50,922 nucleotides of DNA from Patescibacteria group bacterium (GCA_026416375.1 JAOAFI010000030.1:1-50922); one strand, 5' to 3'; positions 9,418-18,976 are shown, counted from the stretch's first letter. Numbers and translations are program-made. The notes: a model not told the origin generated them from the letters alone.

Positions 9418-10140
9418 TTAATCTAATAATATAGAAGAAACAATTTCTTGAAATGTTTTAAAAGAAATAGAGTCTGATTGAGAGATGTCTTCATTGATTA
9501 AACCATCTACCCAAACAATATTTTTATCAGAATTAATCTGATATATATGTTCTACTGTATTTTTTGAGCTTTCCCAAACTAAATAAGAGACAAAATGTTT
9601 AACTTTATTTTTTCCCATAATTTTATCTGGTAATCTTGTATAAGTAAAATATTCTGGATTTTGTTCTGAAATAGAAATGGTTTCATTAATGTTAAGATTA
9701 GAGATTTTATAATAAACACTATTATTGTAATCAAAAATATATTGTAAAGGTTTTTCTTCATAATATCCCTCTAAAATATAACATTGAGACCCATTTTTTT
9801 CTTGAATAATAATTCTTATTTCGTTCCACATCGGAGAATGAATGATAGGAGTAAATCGGCTAAGTTTAATATAACAGAGTGAGCCTGAAATATTAAAATT
9901 TTGCGGAAATTGAAAAGAAATTCCAAATTTATTATCTTTATAAAGAACTTTTCCACTATCGGTCATTTTTAAATTATTATATTGATTGATTATTGGATAA
10001 AGAGTGATTGTTGGAATAATACTTTTAAAAGATTTTTTTTTAGAATTGTTTATTAATCTATTTAAAATATTTAATGATCCTAAATAATATAGAGAGATAG
10101 AAAAAAATATGAAGGTTATTATTAATGTTAATTTTTTCAT
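9418..10140 (-). CDS. Hypothetical membrane-anchored extracytoplasmic protein
   Basis: N-terminal TM/signal (MKKLTLIITFIFFSISLYYLG) followed by YKDNKFGISFQFPQNF; no recognised family. Confidence 0.7.
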   Translation of the reverse strand: MKKLTLIITFIFFSISLYYLGSLNILNRLINNSKKKSFKSIIPTITLYPIINQYNNLKMTDSGKVLYKDNKFGISFQFPQNFNISGSLCYIKLSRFTPIIHSPMWNEIRIIIQEKNGSQCYILEGYYEEKPLQYIFDYNNSVYYKISNLNINETISISEQNPEYFTYTRLPDKIMGKNKVKHFVSYLVWESSKNTVEHIYQINSDKNIVWVDGLINEDISQSDSISFKTFQEIVSSILLD

Positions 10141-10201
10141 AATATTTTATTTGAAATCCCTAGCATAAGTTTGTGGATTATCTATAATAATTATTAATTA
10201 T

Positions 10202-10225
10202 AAAATTCAAAACTCAAAAATAAAA
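10202..10225 (+). repeat. Heptad array immediately upstream of the alkD-like start codon
   Basis: AAAATTC AAAACTC AAAAATA AAA then ATG at 10226. Confidence 0.65.
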
Positions 10226-10936
10226 ATGAAGATTAATTATCTTAATAAATTAATTAAAGATTTAGAAAAATTAGCAGACAAAGAAAAAGCTAAAGTTTAT
10301 CAAAGATTTTTTAAAACCGGAAAAGGAGAATATGGTGAAGGAGATAAATTTTTAGGATTAACTGTTCCCCAGGTAAGAATGGTTAGTAAAAGATACGTCA
10401 ACGAATTAAGTTTAGATGATTTAAAAAAACTGCTTCAAAACAAAATTCATGAATATCGTTTATCTGCTTTATTAATTCTTCGTTTTAAATATGAAAAAGC
10501 AGATGAAAAGACAAGAGATAAAATTGTTAATTTTTATCTTAAAAATACTTCTTTTATTAACAACTGGGATTTGGTTGATTTATCTTGTCATTATATTTTA
10601 GGGAATTGGTTGCTAAATAAAAAACGAAATATTTTATATAATTTAGTCAATTCAAAAAATTTATGGGAAAGAAGAATTGCTGTTGTTTCAACTTTCGAAT
10701 TTATTAAAAATAATGATTTTAAAGATACTTTAAAAATTGCTGAAATTTTATTAAATGATAAGCATGATTTAATTCATAAAGCTGTTGGTTGGATGTTGCG
10801 CGAAATTGGAAAAAGAAATAAAGAATTGTTGGTAAATTTTTTAAATAAAAATTATCAAAAAATGCCAAGAGTGATGTTGAGATATGCTTTAGAAAAATTT
10901 AATGAAAAAGAAAAAAAGAAATATTTAAAAAAATAA
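10226..10936 (+). CDS. DNA alkylation repair protein, AlkD-like HEAT-repeat glycosylase
   Basis: YQRFFKTGKGEYGEGDKFLGLTVPQVR...INNWDLVDLSCHYILGNWL. Confidence 0.88.
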   Translation: MKINYLNKLIKDLEKLADKEKAKVYQRFFKTGKGEYGEGDKFLGLTVPQVRMVSKRYVNELSLDDLKKLLQNKIHEYRLSALLILRFKYEKADEKTRDKIVNFYLKNTSFINNWDLVDLSCHYILGNWLLNKKRNILYNLVNSKNLWERRIAVVSTFEFIKNNDFKDTLKIAEILLNDKHDLIHKAVGWMLREIGKRNKELLVNFLNKNYQKMPRVMLRYALEKFNEKEKKKYLKK

Positions 10937-10942
10937 TTTTTT

Positions 10943-11920
10943 TTATCTTAATCCCATTTTTTCTTTAACTTCTTTTAAAGTCTGTGAGGCGATAGTTTTT
11001 GCTCTTTCTGCGCCGTTTTTAACCACTTTTTCTACATAATCTTTGTTTTGAGCGATTTGACTTCTTTTTTCCTGTATTGGTTTTAATTCTTGATAAATTG
11101 CTTCAGCAACAGCGTTTTTTATGTTAACAAATTTTAAAATTCCTTGATGATATTCATCTTTAAATTTTTGATAATCAGATTCTTTTAAAAATAATTTTGC
11201 TAATAAAAACAAGGTTTTAACTCCGCCTGTTATTGGACCGCCGGAAATGGTAGCAGTTGGGATGCTTTTAATTTTTTTTCTTATTTCATCAATTGAGTCA
11301 GTTAAATTAATATAGCTTCCTTCAACTGATTTGCTCATTTTTCCTTCGCCTTTTAAAGATGGAATATATTCTCCTGGTGTTGAAAAACGTTTTGGTTCAG
11401 GAAAATTTGTTCCATAAGTTTGATTCATTTTTCTGGCAATTTCGCGAGTTACTTCTAAATGTGGTTCTTGGTCTATTCCAACAGGAACTAAATTAGCTTT
11501 ATAAACTAAAATATCAGCTGCCATCAAAACTGGGTAGTTTAAAAGAGCCATAGTATTGTTTTTCGGATATTGTTTGACTTTTTCTTTGTAGGTTGGTAGA
11601 TGTTGCATCCGGGCAATTGAAACAATTGAGGAAAAATAATAAGCTAGTTCAAAATGTTCGCTTATTTGAGATTGAATAAAAAGAGTTGATTTTTCCGGAT
11701 TAAGGCCGGCAGCAAGATAGTCAATAATAATTTCTTTTTGATTTGTTTTTAATTCTTGAGGATTATAAGGAGTTGTGATTGTGTGAGCATCAGCAACCAT
11801 ATATAAACATTCATATTCTGAATTATTTTGAAGCTCAATCATTCCCTTGACAGCTCCAAGATAATTTCCTAAATGAAGCCTGCCAGTTGCTCTGATTCCT
11901 GATAAAACTCGTTTTTTCAT
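10943..11920 (-). CDS. trpS: Tryptophanyl-tRNA synthetase
   Basis: SGIRATGRLHLGNYLGAVK, GEGKMSKS, VPVGIDQEPHLEVTREIA. Confidence 0.97.
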   Translation of the reverse strand: MKKRVLSGIRATGRLHLGNYLGAVKGMIELQNNSEYECLYMVADAHTITTPYNPQELKTNQKEIIIDYLAAGLNPEKSTLFIQSQISEHFELAYYFSSIVSIARMQHLPTYKEKVKQYPKNNTMALLNYPVLMAADILVYKANLVPVGIDQEPHLEVTREIARKMNQTYGTNFPEPKRFSTPGEYIPSLKGEGKMSKSVEGSYINLTDSIDEIRKKIKSIPTATISGGPITGGVKTLFLLAKLFLKESDYQKFKDEYHQGILKFVNIKNAVAEAIYQELKPIQEKRSQIAQNKDYVEKVVKNGAERAKTIASQTLKEVKEKMGLR

Positions 11921-11945
11921 AGTTTTTATTATAAATTATTTTTTT

Positions 11946-12389
11946 TTAAAAATCTTTACTATCCAAAATAATTGTTGTTGGTCCGTCATTGATAATCTCT
12001 ACTTGCATATATTCTCCAAATTTGCCTGTTTTAACTGATAGACTTTTTTCCTGAAGTTTTTTGATTAATAATTCATAAAGTTTTTTTGCCTCATCTTCTT
12101 TTAATGCTTTAATAAATGACGGCCGGCGCTGAGAAGTGTCGGCACATAAAGTAAATTGGGAGATTAAAAGAATTTCAGCGTTTGTTTGAGATAAATTTAA
12201 GTTCATTTTTCCTTGATTATCAGCCATTATTCTTAAATTAGCAATTTTTTCTGCCATTTTTTCAGTAATTTTGTCATTATCGCCCTGGCAAAAACCAACT
12301 AAAATCGTATAACCTTTTTTAATTTCTGAAATTAATTTATTTTCAACTGAAACGCTAGCTTTTTTTACCCGCTGAATTACAGCAATCAT
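11946..12389 (-). CDS. dtd: D-aminoacyl-tRNA deacylase
   Basis: MIAVIQRVKKASVSV...LLISQFTLCADTSQRRPSF...FGEYMQVEIINDGPTTIILDS; start at 12389. Confidence 0.95.
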   Translation of the reverse strand: MIAVIQRVKKASVSVENKLISEIKKGYTILVGFCQGDNDKITEKMAEKIANLRIMADNQGKMNLNLSQTNAEILLISQFTLCADTSQRRPSFIKALKEDEAKKLYELLIKKLQEKSLSVKTGKFGEYMQVEIINDGPTTIILDSKDF

Positions 12390-12403
12390 ATTTATTTTAA
12401 TTT

Positions 12404-14605
12404 TTAAAGTTTTATTATTTGATAAGGTTGATTTTCGTGATTGCAATCAACACAATAGATTCCAAACATATCGCGAATAATTGTTTTTTCTTTCATTTCA
12501 ATATCAGGCCAGTTTGGCGGAGCAAGCTTATCATCTCGAGTTATTGGAACAACTTGTTTAAAAATATGCGGTTCTTTTGGTTCAGTTCCTTTAATAAAGT
12601 ATTCAAAACGAGATTGACAATTTTCTGATCCATCTTCTTTTTTTGTTGCTAAATCTCCAGAGTCCCAGCAGATTTGACGACCAATAACATTTTCTGGTTT
12701 TACAGGCCAAAGATCGCTTTGATTTTTTAAGACAAAACTCATTACTTTATTCCAGATTGGCGCAGCGCCTGTGACTCCTGATGTTAGATAAGGATTCATG
12801 GGCGAATTATCATTATTTCCAACCCAAACAGAAACTAAAAAATTTGGAGTATAGCCAATTGTCCAATTATCTCTTTTGTCATCAGTTGTTCCTGTTTTGG
12901 CAGAAACAGCTTTTCCTGGAATACGCAAAAACGACGATTCTCCAAAAGAAGCTAATCGGGCATTATTATCAAGAAGAATATGAGAGATAATAAAAGCAGT
13001 TTCCTCAGAAATTACTTGTTTGCCAACAATTGAAAGAGAGCTTGGACGTTTAATCTGTTTTCTTATATTTAAAACAAAATTATTGTCTTTAAATTGATAA
13101 ATAGTTTTTCCAAATTTATCTTCGATTTTTAAAATTTCAGTTAATTTTTTTGTTTTTCCTTGATTGGCAAAACTGGAAAAAGCTTCAGATAATTCAGTCA
13201 TTTTAACTTCGCCTCCTCCAAGAGTTAAAGATAGTCCATAATTTGAAGGATCTTTAAAAGTAGTTATTCCAAAAGCAGATGCTGAAGCAATAAACTCTTT
13301 AACTCCATTTAAAGCAAGCATTTTGACAGCCGGTATATTATAAGAATTTCCAAGAGCAAAACGAAGAGCTGTTGGTCCATGAAATTTTCCATCATAATTA
13401 ACTGGACAATAAGCATTTGGTTGTCCTCCTGCAATAAAACAAGTTGGTTGATCAATAAAAATCGTTCCGGCAGTCACTAGTTTTCTATCAATTCCAACAG
13501 CATAATTTAATGGTTTGATTGCTGAACCAGGCTGGCGAAGAGCAGTAGTGACGTTAAAAGCTCCGCTTCCACTGGCAAAATAATCAACAGATCCAACCAT
13601 TGCTAAAATTTCTCCGGTTGGCGGACGAGTGACTAATAAAGCTCCATTTGAAACATTTAAATAAGATATTTTTTCTAATTCTTCTTTTAAAATTTTTTCT
13701 GTTTCTTCTTGAATTTCTAAATCAAGAGTGGTCGTTACTTTTAATCCGCCTTTTTCTACAGTGTCAACACCATATTTTTCTTCAAGAATTTTTTTTACAT
13801 AAAAAACAAAATGAGGCGCTTTAATATTGTTAGTTAATGGTTTTATTTCAATTTTTTTATTAATATTTTTTTCGTATGTTTTTTTATCAATATATTTTTC
13901 TTCAAGCATTCTTTTTAAAACTTGATTTTTTCTTTTTGAAGCTAAATCTGGGTTATAATAAGGAGAATAAAGCGATGGTGCTTGAGGAAGACCAGCCAAA
14001 AAAGCAGCTTCATTAAGTGATAATTTTTTAGCTGATTTTTTAAAATACATTTGACTGGCTTGTTCTATTCCATATGCTGATCCTCCATATGGAACTTGAT
14101 TTAAGTACATTTCTAAAATTTCATTTTTTGTATATATTCGTTCAATCCATAAAGCTAAAATAATTTCTCTTATTTTTCTTTTTATAGTTCTTTCAGGAGT
14201 TAAAAGAGCAGATTTAACTAATTGTTGAGTAATAGTTGAACCTCCTTGAATTTTTTTAGTGAATAAAGTTTCTTTGATAGCTCTTGCTATTCCTCCAAAA
14301 ATTGATATTCCGCTGTGCTTATAAAAATCTTTGTCTTCAATAGCAATTGTTGCCTGAGAAACATATAAGGGTAAATCTTTTAGTTTTGTTGGAATTCGAT
14401 TTTGTTCTTTATATATTTGATAAAGAAGCTTTCCATTTCTATCATATATTTCAGTTGAAAGAGGAGTAATTTGATAATTTTTAAGTTGATAAGGATTTGG
14501 AAGATTATAAAAAATATAAAATAAAAAAAATATTATAAGAGTTATTAAAAAAACAAAAATAATTTTTTTTAAATTTTTTTTTATAAATTCAAATATTTTT
14601 TTCAT
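12404..14605 (-). CDS. Penicillin-binding protein 1A-type transglycosylase/transpeptidase
   Basis: GT51 IAIEDKDFYKHSGI...GGSTITQQLVKSALL and transpeptidase RQPGSAIKPLNY, SYN, SAKTGTTDDKRDNWTIGYTP. Confidence 0.95.
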   Translation of the reverse strand: MKKIFEFIKKNLKKIIFVFLITLIIFFLFYIFYNLPNPYQLKNYQITPLSTEIYDRNGKLLYQIYKEQNRIPTKLKDLPLYVSQATIAIEDKDFYKHSGISIFGGIARAIKETLFTKKIQGGSTITQQLVKSALLTPERTIKRKIREIILALWIERIYTKNEILEMYLNQVPYGGSAYGIEQASQMYFKKSAKKLSLNEAAFLAGLPQAPSLYSPYYNPDLASKRKNQVLKRMLEEKYIDKKTYEKNINKKIEIKPLTNNIKAPHFVFYVKKILEEKYGVDTVEKGGLKVTTTLDLEIQEETEKILKEELEKISYLNVSNGALLVTRPPTGEILAMVGSVDYFASGSGAFNVTTALRQPGSAIKPLNYAVGIDRKLVTAGTIFIDQPTCFIAGGQPNAYCPVNYDGKFHGPTALRFALGNSYNIPAVKMLALNGVKEFIASASAFGITTFKDPSNYGLSLTLGGGEVKMTELSEAFSSFANQGKTKKLTEILKIEDKFGKTIYQFKDNNFVLNIRKQIKRPSSLSIVGKQVISEETAFIISHILLDNNARLASFGESSFLRIPGKAVSAKTGTTDDKRDNWTIGYTPNFLVSVWVGNNDNSPMNPYLTSGVTGAAPIWNKVMSFVLKNQSDLWPVKPENVIGRQICWDSGDLATKKEDGSENCQSRFEYFIKGTEPKEPHIFKQVVPITRDDKLAPPNWPDIEMKEKTIIRDMFGIYCVDCNHENQPYQIIKL

Positions 14606-15993
14606 TTTGTTTTTGGAAAAAGCGGAGTAATTTTTTTAATTTTATTTTTAGTTATTGATAATATTTTTTCTGCAGTTTGAGGAATAAACGGCTGTAAATT
14701 AAAAGCAATATTATTTAAAACATCAAAAGATTTTATTAAAAAATCTTTTCTTTCATTTTTTGTTTTTTTCCATGGAGCAAAATCATCAATTAATTTATTT
14801 AAATTCTTAATTTTTTTCCAAAGATATTCTAAAACAAGATTAAATTCGAAATTATCAAAAAGTTTAATAATTTTGTCATCTATTTTTTGTTTATTATTGT
14901 TTTTTATTATTAATTCATCTTTTTCAGCTAAATTGGTCAATCTAGAAACTAAATTGCCAAGTTCATTAGCTAAATCAGATTTGTATATTTCATCCAATCT
15001 TTTAAGAGAAAAATCGCCGTCTTCAAAAGGAGAGATTTCTCTTAATAAGTAATATCGAAGAGCATCGCTTCCGTATTTTTCTATAACTTCAAACGGATCA
15101 ATGACATTGCCTAATGTTTTTGACATTTTTTGGCCGTTAACAGTGAAATAGCCATGAACAAATATTGATTTTGGAAGCGGTAAATTAGCAGAAAGCAAAA
15201 ATGCCGGCCAGTAAATAGCATGAAATCTAGTAATTCCTTTGCCAATAACATGAATATCAGCCGGCCAGATATTTTCATTAACTCCGCTTCGGTAAACATT
15301 TAAAGCATCAAACCAAACATATATCCTTTGAGTTGAATCTCCAGGTACAGGAATACCCCAGTTTTTAGCTCTTTTATTTGAACGGGAAATACTTATATCT
15401 TCAAGAGGTTTTTTTAAAAAAGATAAAACTTCATTTTTTCTTTTTTCTGGATAGATTTTAATTATATTATTAGAAATTATTTCAATAATTTTTTTTTGAT
15501 ATTTTGATAATTTAAAAAAATAATTTTCTTCATTTATGATTTCTAATTTTTTTCCTGGATGTTCAGAACATTCATTATTTATTAATTCATCTTCTGTGTA
15601 AAAAGCTTCACAGCCAAGACAATATAATCCTTGATAGTTTTTTTTATAAATATCATTTTTGCATCTTAGCCAAAGTTCTTGAGAAGATTGAAAATGTTTT
15701 TTATCAGTGCTTTTTTGAAAAATATCAAAATGAGTATTTAGTTTTTCTAAAAGTTTTTTAAATAAAAGAGCATTTTTATCTACATATTCTTTTACTGAAA
15801 GATTATTTTTTTCTGCTGCTTGAACATTTTTTAAAGCATTTTCATCACTTCCAGTAAGAGTGATGACTTTTTTACCAATTATTTTATAAAATCTTGCTAT
15901 TACATCAACCTGGACAAATTCTAATGCATGACCAATATGAGGAGAAGCATTAACATAAGGAATAGCTGCTGTGATATAAAAAGGTTTGTTCAT
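14602..15993 (-). CDS. metG: Methionyl-tRNA synthetase
   Basis: AAIPYVNASPHIGHALEF, GQKMSKTLGNVIDP; overlaps the upstream end of the PBP1A gene by 4 nt. Confidence 0.96.
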   Translation of the reverse strand: MNKPFYITAAIPYVNASPHIGHALEFVQVDVIARFYKIIGKKVITLTGSDENALKNVQAAEKNNLSVKEYVDKNALLFKKLLEKLNTHFDIFQKSTDKKHFQSSQELWLRCKNDIYKKNYQGLYCLGCEAFYTEDELINNECSEHPGKKLEIINEENYFFKLSKYQKKIIEIISNNIIKIYPEKRKNEVLSFLKKPLEDISISRSNKRAKNWGIPVPGDSTQRIYVWFDALNVYRSGVNENIWPADIHVIGKGITRFHAIYWPAFLLSANLPLPKSIFVHGYFTVNGQKMSKTLGNVIDPFEVIEKYGSDALRYYLLREISPFEDGDFSLKRLDEIYKSDLANELGNLVSRLTNLAEKDELIIKNNNKQKIDDKIIKLFDNFEFNLVLEYLWKKIKNLNKLIDDFAPWKKTKNERKDFLIKSFDVLNNIAFNLQPFIPQTAEKILSITKNKIKKITPLFPKTK

Positions 15994-16015
15994 AAATATA
16001 AATTATACTAAAAAC

Positions 16016-16146
16016 ATCTAACATCTAACATTTAACTTCTAACATCTAATGTATAACATATAACGTGTAATCGTAACTTTAGAAAGTTTAGCGGGTTTTT
16101 AAGAGTTTAGAGAGTTTTATTGTTTTTTTTAGTTTTGAGTTAATTA
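16016..16146 (+). repeat. Composite intergenic repeat, locus L1 (F1-F2-F3 order)
   Basis: TAACATC TAACATT TAACTTC TAACATC TAATGTA TAACATA TAACGTG (16019-16067), then AGTTTAGCGGGTTTTT...GAGTTTTATTGTTTTTTTTAGTTTTGAGTT. Confidence 0.7.
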
Positions 16147-16150
16147 AATA

Positions 16151-16175
16151 GGATCCCCGCTTTCGCGAGGATGAC
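16151..16175. repeat. Hairpin repeat, GGATGAC-tailed type
   Basis: GGATCCCCGCTTTCGCGAGGATGAC: stem ATCCCCGC/GCGAGGAT around TTTC. Confidence 0.65.
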
Positions 16176-16227
16176 AAAAGAAAAAATATTTAGGATGATA
16201 AAAAAATAATAGGAATAACAATTAATC

Positions 16228-16250
16228 TGAGGACTATCCTCGGAATGACA
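16228..16250. repeat. Hairpin repeat, GGAATGACA-tailed type
   Basis: TGAGGACTATCCTCGGAATGACA: stem GAGGA/TCCTC, same ATGACA tail as neighbours. Confidence 0.5.
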
Positions 16251-16282
16251 GTTCTTTTGATATCTGTCTTTTTTTTGAGTTT

Positions 16283-16561
16283 TTAATCTTTTATTAACAT
16301 GAAGATAACAGTAAAAAGACTAATAGTTAAAATTATGTTTACAGGTTCAAAAATTTTTAAAACAAGAAATATTGAAAAAACAAAAAAGAATGAGGTAAAA
16401 AAAACAGAATATTTGTTATTTTTAGTAAATAATTTTAATATTAAAAAAATAGTTAAATTGATAATAAATAATAAAAAAAATATAATTGACCAATGAAAAG
16501 GCGGAATATAAATAATAATTAATGAAATTAATAACAACAAAAAAAGTATTGCAAGTGACAT
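16283..16561 (-). CDS. Small hydrophobic hypothetical membrane protein
   Basis: 92 aa with about four hydrophobic segments, divergent from rpsO; no family recognised. Confidence 0.5.
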   Translation of the reverse strand: MSLAILFLLLLISLIIIYIPPFHWSIIFFLLFIINLTIFLILKLFTKNNKYSVFFTSFFFVFSIFLVLKIFEPVNIILTISLFTVIFMLIKD

Positions 16562-16577
16562 AATTATTTATTATAAT
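16549..16577 (+). promoter_or_regulatory. Predicted promoter of rpsO, leaderless arrangement
   Basis: TTGCAA (16549-16554), 17-nt spacer, TATAAT (16572-16577), 8 nt, ATG at 16586. Confidence 0.7.
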
Positions 16578-16585
16578 GTTTTAAT

Positions 16586-16855
16586 ATGATTAAATTACCA
16601 GATAATAAACAAAAAATAATTGAAATGTTTGCTCAAAACAAAGGAGATACAGGTTCTCCTGAGGTTCAGATAGCTTTATTATCATATAAAATACAAAAAT
16701 TGGTAGAGCATCTTGAAGAAAATAAAAAAGATAATCATTCACGAAGAGGATTATTAAAAGTTATTGCTAAAAGAAGAAGAATTTTAAACTATCTTCAAAA
16801 ACTTGATGAAAAAAGATATAAAAGATTAATCAAGGAATTAGATCTTAAAAAATAA
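16586..16855 (+). CDS. rpsO: 30S ribosomal protein S15
   Basis: NKGDTGSPEVQIALLSYKI...KDNHSRRGLLKVIAKRRRILNYL. Confidence 0.98.
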   Translation: MIKLPDNKQKIIEMFAQNKGDTGSPEVQIALLSYKIQKLVEHLEENKKDNHSRRGLLKVIAKRRRILNYLQKLDEKRYKRLIKELDLKK

Positions 16856-16862
16856 TTTTTTT

Positions 16863-18950
16863 ATGAATATATTTGAAGACTCTCTTGAAATAAACGGTCA
16901 AAAATTAACTCTTCAATTTGGAAAACTAGCTCAAGCAGTTGATACATCTGTTTATGCTAAATTAGGCGATACTGCTGTTTTGGTGACAATAGCAGTTGGT
17001 CCTGAAAATTCAAACATTGATTATTTTCCTTTAACTGTTGAATATGTTGAAAAACTTTATGCTGGCGGATTAATAAAAGGATCCCGCTGGGTGAAAAGAG
17101 AAGGACGCCCATCAGATGAGGCTGTATTAACAGCTAGAGTTGTTGATAGATCAATAAGACCTCTTTTCCCAAAAACATACAAAAAACAAGTTCAAATTGT
17201 TGTTACTCTTTTATCTGTTGATGGAGTAAATGATCCGGCTGTTTTATCTTGTATTGCTACATCAGCTGCCTTATCAGTTTCTTCGATTCCTTGGAATGGA
17301 CCAATATCAACATTAAGAATAGGATATGTTAGTGTTAATAATAATGGTGAATCACAATTAATTTTGAATCCAACAGAAACAGAAGAAGAATTTTCAAGTC
17401 TTGATCTTTTGGTTTCTTCAACTAAAGAAAAAGTTTTAATGATTGAAACAAAAGCTAATATGATTGATGACAAAATAATTCAAGAAGGAATTGAAATGGC
17501 AAAAAAAGAAGGAATTAAAATAATTGATTTTATTGAAAAAATTACAAAAAAAATCGGTAAGAAAAAGGATGTTGTGCCAGATGAGCAGGATTATTCTGAA
17601 ATTATTAAATTAATTAAAGAAAAATATAAAAAAACTCTTGATCAAGCTTTAAAACAAGCAATAGAAACAGCTGGAAGTGAAGATAAAATGCTTCAAGAAA
17701 TAATTAATTCAATTTATGAAGATTTAGACAAAAAATATGATTTAAAACAAATTAATACAGCAATTACTAAATATAATTATGATCAAATTAGAAAAAATAT
17801 TTTAGAAAAAAAACAAAGACCAGATGGAAGAAAAATTGATGAAGTGAGAAAACTTTATGTTGAAGTTTCAGTTTTGCCTCGAACTCATGGTTCAGCTATT
17901 TTTCAGCGAGGGCAGACACAAATATTATCAATTACTACTCTTGGATCAACTACTTTAGAACAATTAATAGAAGGTCCAGAAGGAAAAGAAGCAAAAAGAT
18001 ATATTCATCATTATTCTGATGGACCATATTCTTACGGCCAGGTTGGTAAAATGATTGGTCCTTCAAGAAGGGCAATTGGCCATGGAGCTTTAGCTGAAAA
18101 AGCTATTGAACCGGTTTTGCCAAATCAAGAAGAATTTCCTTATGCAATAAGGGTAGTTTCTGAAATATTATCTGAAAATGGTTCTTCATCTATGGGAAGC
18201 GTTTGTGGTTCGTCATTATCATTAATGGATGCAGGTGTTCCTTTAAAAGAAGCAGTTGCTGGAGTTGCGATGGGATTAATGAGTAAATCTGATGATGAAT
18301 ATGTAATTCTAACAGATATTATTGGTCTTGAAGATTTTTCAGGAGAAATGGATTTTAAAATTGCTGGTACAAAAGATGGAATAACCGCTATTCAGCTTGA
18401 TGTTAAAAATAAAGGATTAACAAAGAAAATGATTGCTGATATTTTTTCTCAAGCAAAAAAAGCAAGATTGGAAATACTTGAGGCAATGAATAAAGTTATA
18501 AACAAGCCAAGAAAAGAAATATCTCGATATGCACCAAAAGTTGTTGTTTTAACTCCGCCTCTTGATAAAATTGGAGAAATTATTGGTCCGGGAGGAAAAA
18601 ACATCAGAGCATTAATTAGCAGAACTCAAACAGATATTAATGTTGATGATCAGGGCAGAGTAACAATAAGCGGTTTAGATAGAGATAAAGTAGATGAAGC
18701 AGTTGATTATATTAATAATATTACTCGTGTTATTCAAGTTGGAGAAGAATTTATGGGAGAGGTTAAAAGAATTTTGCAATTTGGTGCTTTTGTTGAGATT
18801 GCGCCGGGAAAAGAGGGATTAGTTCATGTTTCTAAAATGGGAAAAGGTTTTGTAAAAAATCCTTTTGATGTAGTGAAAATTGGACAAAAAATTCGTGTTC
18901 GGGTTTATGAAATTGATAATATGGGAAGAATAAATCTTCAAATGATATAA
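16863..18950 (+). CDS. pnp: Polyribonucleotide nucleotidyltransferase
   Basis: Two RNase PH domains, KH (EIIGPGGKNIRALI) and S1 (GEVKRILQFGAFVEIAPGKEGLVHVS). Confidence 0.98.
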   Translation: MNIFEDSLEINGQKLTLQFGKLAQAVDTSVYAKLGDTAVLVTIAVGPENSNIDYFPLTVEYVEKLYAGGLIKGSRWVKREGRPSDEAVLTARVVDRSIRPLFPKTYKKQVQIVVTLLSVDGVNDPAVLSCIATSAALSVSSIPWNGPISTLRIGYVSVNNNGESQLILNPTETEEEFSSLDLLVSSTKEKVLMIETKANMIDDKIIQEGIEMAKKEGIKIIDFIEKITKKIGKKKDVVPDEQDYSEIIKLIKEKYKKTLDQALKQAIETAGSEDKMLQEIINSIYEDLDKKYDLKQINTAITKYNYDQIRKNILEKKQRPDGRKIDEVRKLYVEVSVLPRTHGSAIFQRGQTQILSITTLGSTTLEQLIEGPEGKEAKRYIHHYSDGPYSYGQVGKMIGPSRRAIGHGALAEKAIEPVLPNQEEFPYAIRVVSEILSENGSSSMGSVCGSSLSLMDAGVPLKEAVAGVAMGLMSKSDDEYVILTDIIGLEDFSGEMDFKIAGTKDGITAIQLDVKNKGLTKKMIADIFSQAKKARLEILEAMNKVINKPRKEISRYAPKVVVLTPPLDKIGEIIGPGGKNIRALISRTQTDINVDDQGRVTISGLDRDKVDEAVDYINNITRVIQVGEEFMGEVKRILQFGAFVEIAPGKEGLVHVSKMGKGFVKNPFDVVKIGQKIRVRVYEIDNMGRINLQMI

Positions 18951-18976
18951 AAACTTTCTGTTTAATTTTGTTTAAG

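Noticed and set aside
16299-16496. 65-aa plus-strand ORF overlapping the 92-aa minus-strand membrane ORF
   Set aside because: Lysine-rich low-complexity shadow of a hydrophobic minus-strand ORF; the minus-strand reading looks more protein-like.
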